From Chthonomonadaceae bacterium (GTDB lineage: Bacteria > Armatimonadota > Chthonomonadetes > Chthonomonadales > Chthonomonadaceae), in contig JACMPS010000395.1 in the NCBI GenBank assembly GCA_014377395.1, forward strand, positions 1 to 9,279: a stretch of 9,279 bases of DNA, given 5' to 3'. The notes under the pieces were generated by a model. The model saw only the letters and a list, made by a program, of their open reading frames with translations, was not told where the DNA came from and searched no databases. Made by a program: the position numbers and the translations under genes. Positions 5,955 through 9,279 of the stretch are shown piece by piece; the stretch's first letter is position 1; the number at the start of each line of letters is the position of its first letter.

Positions 5955-6268
5955 CAGTAGCCTTCTTTTCTAATGTCCCAACCAAATGCTTTCCTCATCA
6001 ATTCAGGGGAGAGACGACGAGAAGCCACACGCATTTTGATCTCGTTTGCATCGGCATCCGGGTGCATTGAGCGAACGTTATTCTCGGCGAGTGAGGTTCC
6101 GAGTTCGTACCACTCCCCCAGGCGCGTGACACGCTGGGAAGGTGTCATACGACGGTACATCTCAATCATCATCCGCTCTATTTTGGGGTGCGTGTCGTTT
6201 GTCGGATCGCGCTTTACCTCGCTTTGCAGATCGATCCCGGCATCGTCTTTCATGTCATCGAGATTCAT
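5954..6268 (-). CDS. Small helical protein paired with the nucleotidyltransferase
   Basis: 104 residues, strongly charged, no membrane segment or signal peptide, so cytoplasmic. An acidic first 25 residues are followed by what looks like three helices: DTHPKIERMMIEMYRRM (25-41), TPSQRVTRLGEWYELG (42-57) extending into SLAENNVRSMHPDA (59-72), and ANEIKMRVASRRLSPELMRKAFGW (74-97). The pattern 'S/TPxxR...HPDxxxxEIxxRxxxxxLxPEL' resembles small proteins encoded next to such nucleotidyltransferases in cyanobacteria and other bacteria, as I recall; no name is safe. It starts 4 nt after the tatC stop and its own stop overlaps the next start, so all three are probably one transcript. It could be an antitoxin-like partner, a substrate or a regulator of the nucleotidyltransferase. 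It lacks the R-X4-6-H motif of HEPN partners, so a classical HEPN/MNT pair is not supported. Confidence 0.75.
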   Translation of the reverse strand: MNLDDMKDDAGIDLQSEVKRDPTNDTHPKIERMMIEMYRRMTPSQRVTRLGEWYELGTSLAENNVRSMHPDADANEIKMRVASRRLSPELMRKAFGWDIRKEGY

Positions 6269-6272
6269 CTTT

Positions 6273-7193
6273 TCAGATCCCTTCGGCTTTTCGCTTTGCT
6301 TTCGCCTTCATGTTTTCGACCATTCGCACAAGAATAATACTTAAAAAGTAAAGGCAGGTCAGGGGTACTCCGAGCATCGCCATCGAAATCAGGTCGTTGG
6401 AGGGAGTGAAGACGCCGCCGAGCGCACCGAGAACGATCCCCCACCGCCACTGTTTCAGCAAGCCTTTCGAGGTTACGATTCCTGCAAACGCCATCCCCAT
6501 CAGCACCACAGGCAACTGAAACGCAATGCCGAACGCCGCCATCATCTTGACGAAAAAGAGGATGTAATCGTTGGGGTCTTGCATCAAAACAGCAGGTTGC
6601 GGAAAATCATCCAGATAGGAGAGAAACCACTGCATCGCATAGAACATCGTTTTGTAGGCGACGGTCACTCCCCCCATCAAGAGCAGTGCCGAAAGCGGAA
6701 TCAAAAATCTCAGAGGTTTCTGCTCTTCCGGCGTCATGGCAGGGGTGATGAAGAGAGCCAGTTCCCACAAGATAAAGGGCAGGACAAGACAGAATCCGAA
6801 AATCATGCTGACCTTGAGTTTGACAAGAAACGGCTCTTGAAAACTCCGAAAGACAATGGACATGATCGGCTTTGCAGGGGGGTTCTGGCGCAGTTCGTTC
6901 ACGTCGTTTACAAGGGCATCGTGTTCGGATTTCGTAGGGATTTGCCCCTGAGCGTAACGGCTTTTGTTTTCACCTGCGTTGACAATCGGAGGGCGAGTTT
7001 TGTTTTGACGTGCCATTTCCTGAGAAAGCGGGCGATAAAGCATTCCGTAAAAGCGAGGGAACAATTGATACCCAATAATCGCTCCGACGATCAGATACCA
7101 GAAAGCGCGAATGATTCGGATACGGAGTTCACCTAGATGTTCCGTCAACTCCATTCGTTTTTCGTTCACCGTTTTCTCTCGTTTGCCCAGCAT
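6273..7193 (-). CDS. tatC: Sec-independent (twin-arginine) protein translocase subunit TatC
   Basis: 306 residues against about 240-260 for most TatC. Together with TatA/TatB proteins TatC binds the twin-arginine signal of folded proteins and forms the core of the inner-membrane translocase. Visible signatures: cytoplasmic N-terminal ELTEHLGELRIRI (15-27); first membrane helix about 29-46; YRPLSQ (53-58); RSFQEPFLVKLKV (116-128) leading into helix 2; FITPAMTPEEQKPL (148-161) with the conserved acidic residue at the second cytoplasmic loop; helix 3 about 163-182; FGIAFQLPVVL (221-231), where the Glu of E. coli is Gln; and VFTPSNDLISMAMLGVPLTCLYFLSII (261-287). Residues about 60-110 are an extra, hydrophilic part of the first periplasmic loop. 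The C-terminus is basic (KAKAKRKAEGI). AAGGGAT lies about 11 nt before the ATG at 7193; M14 is an alternative start. No tatA is seen nearby. The gene heads a cluster with the 104- and 200-residue genes. Confidence 0.95.
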   Translation of the reverse strand: MLGKREKTVNEKRMELTEHLGELRIRIIRAFWYLIVGAIIGYQLFPRFYGMLYRPLSQEMARQNKTRPPIVNAGENKSRYAQGQIPTKSEHDALVNDVNELRQNPPAKPIMSIVFRSFQEPFLVKLKVSMIFGFCLVLPFILWELALFITPAMTPEEQKPLRFLIPLSALLLMGGVTVAYKTMFYAMQWFLSYLDDFPQPAVLMQDPNDYILFFVKMMAAFGIAFQLPVVLMGMAFAGIVTSKGLLKQWRWGIVLGALGGVFTPSNDLISMAMLGVPLTCLYFLSIILVRMVENMKAKAKRKAEGI

Positions 7194-7249
7194 TATCTGT
7201 TTTATCCCTTTTCTGCCTTGTCTCGCATCAACCTATCTACAGTATACGC
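7194..7249 (-). promoter_or_regulatory. Short control region of tatC
   Basis: Only about 56 nt lie between the terminator of the upstream gene and the tatC start. On the minus strand a TATACT hexamer (7246-7241, five of six matches to TATAAT) follows the terminator's U-run; no good -35 is seen 16-18 nt upstream, where the terminator stem lies. The tatC promoter is therefore uncertain and may overlap the terminator. Confidence 0.3.
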
Positions 7250-7289
7250 AAAAAGAAACGGAGAGCGCAACTACTGCGCTCTCCGTTTC
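7250..7289 (-). terminator. Intrinsic terminator of the Gly-rich exported protein gene
   Basis: Perfect 15-bp stem (7255-7269 with 7275-7289, GAAACGGAGAGCGCA) with a 5-nt loop, followed on the minus strand by five U (7254-7250). It begins 23 nt after the stop codon at 7312. A classical rho-independent terminator. Confidence 0.93.
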
Positions 7290-7311
7290 AGTTCCAAACC
7301 TATGGAAATGT

Positions 7312-8922
7312 CTAGCGTCGGGAGACTCCCGTAATAAAGGTTTCGGTTGTGGCTTTGACCGTGACGGATCGGGGTCCTGTATCTACTGAACCACCGCCAC
7401 CGCCTCCATAACCGCCTCTGTTACCACGTCCGCCTGCACCGGAAACTCCGGAGGCACCGGGAGGTGCATAGCCGCCAGGAGGTCCATATCCACTAGGAGG
7501 TCCTCCTTGTCGCCCACCTCCCCCTCCACCGGGGGGAGAGTAGCCACCGGGGGGTCCGTAACCTGAAGGTGGTCCGCCCTGTCGTCCACCGCCGCCGCCG
7601 CCGGCGGGAGGTCCGTAGCCCGAAGGCGGTCCCCCTCTGCGCCCTCCTCCATTATTGCCACCGCCGGGAGGTGCATAGCCACGATTGCCGCGTCCGCCGG
7701 GACGCCCGCCGCCACCCATTTGATTACCGGCATTGCCGTAACCGGTGCCGCCGCCGCCGGAAGCACCTGCTCCTGCAGCGTTATCGCCGGGAACTGGATC
7801 AATCGTTTGCCCCGCTACCGTCAGAGTACGAACCGTCTTTACAAGTCGCCCTGTCTCGTAGCCGATATAGAGAATACGCTCAAATTTCAGTTTGGGAGTG
7901 GTAATATTCATTCCACTGTAGAGGACTTCTTTTGGCAAGTCGCCGCTGTAAGTTTGTCTTACCTTCGCCGTCTTGTAGTTGCCTTCCCATTCCAGACCCT
8001 CGAATTTGCTCTCCATTGTGATACGCGGTTGAAGCGCAGGTGGGACACCGGGAATGTCAAGCCGTTCCGCCTGTGTGCGCCATGTCTGTCCAATGGAAAC
8101 GGGGGTTGTCGGCAACAACGGTAGTTCCAGCGTGTTGTTAATTGCAAGACCCTGTTGCATAAATTCTTGAAGCCCGGTCGTGCCACCGATTTCGTAGAGC
8201 ACCTTGCCGCGTGAGTCGAGTTCCTGATACATCGATTTGGACAATTGGGATTTATCGTAAATAACTTCCTGTCCCCCCGTCAAAAGACTCAACGAAACCA
8301 ATTTGTTGCGAACTAGCGTTACGTCCGTTGCCGGGTGCGTGTCCTCGATGCCGAGCAACAGGGAACTGCGAACGGAGTTAATTTCGGTATCGGAGAGAGC
8401 AGGACCCGTTTTTGATTCGCCACCCACGATGACAGTACGCGCATTACGGGTGTAAGTGAGGTTCTGACCTTCGTAATAGCGATAGCGCAGTAAAAGGGAA
8501 CGGGGTCCGTCGGTAATTTTATTTTTGACGATAACCTTGACTTCGGAGACGGCACTTTCGGAAACGAAGTCGGAACCCGACCCGCCTTTGGCTCCCGTCG
8601 AAGGCTCATAGAGCATCGCACGAAGGGTGTGCTCTCCCTCCGAAACGCCGATTCCTTTGGTGTCCCACAGGTATACAAAGGGTTTTGTCGTATCCTCCGA
8701 GGGCGGAACGGCAACCACAAATTTGTCATCAATATAGAAAGCGACAAAACCGCCCGGTCTAATCGAAGACCTGGGAATCTGGATCGTCACTTTTTCGCGC
8801 ACGGTGGCACTATCTCGCGGGCGTTGAATCGTAAACGGAGCCTGTGCAAACGATGCACCCCCCGCGATCATCGAAACGACGACCACACAACAAGACAGCG
8901 GTAAAGGGTTTTGGAACCTCAT
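7312..8922 (-). CDS. Exported protein with beta-rich body and Gly/Pro/Tyr-rich repetitive C-terminus
   Basis: 536 residues. A Sec-type signal peptide (MRFQNPLPLS, then CCVVVVSMIAGGASF) should be cut after AQA at residue 28. Residues about 30-135 look like an immunoglobulin-like or cadherin-like domain (FTIQRPRDSATV, GGFVAFYIDDKFV, YLWDTKGIGVSEGEHTLRAMLYEP, then SEVKVIVKN), a plan known from 'Ig-like, group 9' modules. Residues about 141-375 form a second beta-rich domain starting LLLRYRYYEGQNLTYTRN, with GQTWRTQAERLDIPG and YETGRLVKTVRTLTVAGQ near its end; it resembles the DUF6263-type layout but this is a guess. Residues about 382-512 are Gly-rich with PPSGYGPP repeats, then a short ordered tail SVTVKATTETFITGVSRR. 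The start at 8922 has GGGAGG 7 nt upstream; the ATG at 8949 would lie only about 3 nt after the predicted transcription start. Function unknown; surface or matrix-like role is inferred. Confidence 0.85.
   Translation of the reverse strand: MRFQNPLPLSCCVVVVSMIAGGASFAQAPFTIQRPRDSATVREKVTIQIPRSSIRPGGFVAFYIDDKFVVAVPPSEDTTKPFVYLWDTKGIGVSEGEHTLRAMLYEPSTGAKGGSGSDFVSESAVSEVKVIVKNKITDGPRSLLLRYRYYEGQNLTYTRNARTVIVGGESKTGPALSDTEINSVRSSLLLGIEDTHPATDVTLVRNKLVSLSLLTGGQEVIYDKSQLSKSMYQELDSRGKVLYEIGGTTGLQEFMQQGLAINNTLELPLLPTTPVSIGQTWRTQAERLDIPGVPPALQPRITMESKFEGLEWEGNYKTAKVRQTYSGDLPKEVLYSGMNITTPKLKFERILYIGYETGRLVKTVRTLTVAGQTIDPVPGDNAAGAGASGGGGTGYGNAGNQMGGGGRPGGRGNRGYAPPGGGNNGGGRRGGPPSGYGPPAGGGGGGRQGGPPSGYGPPGGYSPPGGGGGGRQGGPPSGYGPPGGYAPPGASGVSGAGGRGNRGGYGGGGGGSVDTGPRSVTVKATTETFITGVSRR
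7387..7779 (-). repeat. Coding low-complexity region (Gly/Pro/Tyr repeats)
   Basis: Encodes residues about 382-512 of the exported protein. Within it the unit RxGGPPSGYGPP occurs three times (about residues 429, 447 and 471), partly followed by GGY(S/A)PPG, with poly-Gly spacers (GGGGGG). The DNA is GC-rich and repetitive (GGTCCG/CCACC-type units), which leaves other frames open; those are not genes. Repeat number may vary between strains. Confidence 0.85.
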
Positions 8923-8929
8923 GAGGAAA

Positions 8930-8935
8930 CCTCCC
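8930..8935 (-). promoter_or_regulatory. Ribosome binding site fixing the exported protein start
   Basis: GGGAGG on the minus strand, 7 nt before the ATG at 8922. It supports this start over the in-frame ATG at 8949, which has no such site and would add nine residues ahead of a normal signal peptide. Confidence 0.75.
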
Positions 8936-8958
8936 GAAAGGACTGGCATAACTTTGCG

Positions 8959-8987
8959 AGTCTAGCACAATCTCACGTTTCTGTCAA
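8959..8987 (-). promoter_or_regulatory. Sigma-70-type promoter of the Gly-rich exported protein gene
   Basis: On the minus strand TTGACA (8987-8982, perfect), a 17-nt spacer, and TAGACT (8964-8959, four of six). The expected start near 8952 gives a leader of about 30 nt to the ATG at 8922. Confidence 0.7.
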
Positions 8988-9033
8988 TCTTGACTTCTCT
9001 GAAGCGAATCAGTTACTATTTGATTAGTCGGTT

Positions 9034-9098
9034 GTCCTACGAAAAGGGTTCACTCTTAATTCAAGAATAAGAGCGTTGAAAAGTAGGACGCCCCTTTT
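9034..9098 (+). terminator. Interleaved inverted repeats with U-rich end (possible terminator or pseudoknot)
   Basis: Arms GTCCTAC (9034-9040) and GTAGGAC (9083-9089) are perfect; inside them CTCTTA (9053-9058) and TAAGAG (9068-9073) form a small stem. A further pair AAAAGGG (9042-9048) and CCCTTTT (9092-9098) crosses the first in the order A-B-A'-B'. On the plus strand the structure ends in TTTTATTT, so it may terminate a plus-strand transcript from the left or act as a regulatory RNA fold. No plus-strand gene is seen nearby, which weakens the terminator reading. Confidence 0.4.
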
Positions 9099-9223
9099 AT
9101 TTACTCACCTTACGCAAAAAAGGAAATCTACCACCTACTGCGTTAAAGGCACAGAGAGACCTCACATAAAGACGCAAATAAAAGAGGAAAAAGAGAGGAA
9201 AAAACGAGCCTTTGCATTTACTC

Positions 9224-9248
9224 CCCTCCCCCGGATTTTGGGTGAGGG
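9224..9248. repeat. GC-rich imperfect palindrome
   Basis: CCCTCCCCC (9224-9232) and GGGTGAGGG (9240-9248) pair at eight of nine positions around a 7-nt spacer GGATTTT. Such C-run/G-run palindromes are often dispersed intergenic repeats in bacterial genomes, but a single copy in the window cannot show this. Confidence 0.4.
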
Positions 9249-9279
9249 TGATTGAGTGGAATCACGGTGGAGGCTGTCC

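Larger units (their letters stand above)
8988..9279. other. Gene-free right end
   Basis: No open frame with a ribosome site is seen on either strand. The stretch holds the inverted repeats at 9034-9098, a purine-rich low-complexity part (about 9160-9215) and a GC-rich imperfect palindrome at 9224-9248. It may be the promoter-side flank of a divergent gene beyond the edge or the end of a gene converging from the right; neither is visible. Confidence 0.55.

Noticed and set aside
6579..7136. Plus-strand open frame of 185 codons opposite tatC
   Set aside because: It is antisense to a confident tatC, and the His/Arg/Gln-rich product is typical of the reverse complement of membrane-protein codons.
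7456..7641. Repeats resembling a CRISPR or tandem-repeat array
   Set aside because: The units are in frame, encode PPSGYGPP repeats, vary in spacing and have no unique spacers, so they are coding repeats.
7383..7802. Second open minus-strand frame over the Gly-rich repeats (139 codons)
   Set aside because: GC-rich repeats lack stop codons in several frames; it has no ribosome site and the composition (Ala/Val/Pro) is what the frame-shifted repeat would give.
8923..8949. Start of the Gly-rich exported protein at the ATG at 8949
   Set aside because: It would lie about 3 nt after the predicted transcription start with no ribosome site; the ATG at 8922 has GGGAGG and gives a normal signal peptide.

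Overview
The window reads as chromosomal DNA of a free-living bacterium, most likely a member of the Armatimonadota (or possibly a planctomycete-like relative). The main clue is a prepilin-type protein whose N-terminus (FTLIELLVVIAIIAIL, then FPVFAQARE and the KTSCLSNVKQIG stretch) and C-terminal H...VDGH motif are of the 'H-X9-DG' pseudopilin-like kind that is greatly expanded in those phyla. The assignment is inference from family knowledge; there is no rRNA or marker gene here. Base composition is close to 50% GC, and every gene I can support lies on the minus strand, so the window is read from right to left.

Layout from right to left (the direction of transcription). (1) 9279-8923: no gene; it holds a promoter for the next gene, a set of inverted repeats at 9034-9098 that could form a pseudoknot, and a GC-rich imperfect palindrome at the edge. 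(2) 8922-7312: an exported protein with an N-terminal beta-rich part and a long Gly/Pro/Tyr-rich repetitive C-terminus, closed by a textbook intrinsic terminator at 7289-7250. (3) 7193-5352: a tight three-gene cluster of tatC (Sec-independent translocase subunit with an enlarged first periplasmic loop), a 104-residue small protein, and a 200-residue MNT/AbiEii-type nucleotidyltransferase-like protein, with gaps of +4 nt and -1 nt. (4) 5351-4939: a gene-free stretch with a perfect consensus sigma-70-type promoter (TTGACA-17-TATAAT), a 12-bp perfect palindrome at its predicted start point, and a leader of about 220 nt with several possible hairpins. (5) 4938-3700: a small single-pass membrane protein followed by the pseudopilin-like protein, each with a near-ideal Shine-Dalgarno. 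(6) 3509-1185: a 774-residue membrane-anchored TPR protein. (7) 1031-1: the N-terminal 343 residues of a lipoprotein that runs off the left edge.

The theme is cell-envelope and export functions: Tat export, a secreted Gly-rich protein, a prepilin-like protein, a TPR protein anchored in the membrane, and a lipoprotein. The nucleotidyltransferase and its small partner do not fit that theme and look like a compact two-gene cassette carried behind tatC. The most interesting unexplained piece is the 5' leader at 5163-4939: a perfect promoter, a stem-loop that would sit at the very 5' end of the transcript, and further nested stems ahead of the small-membrane-protein/pseudopilin pair. It matches no riboswitch class I recognise by eye.
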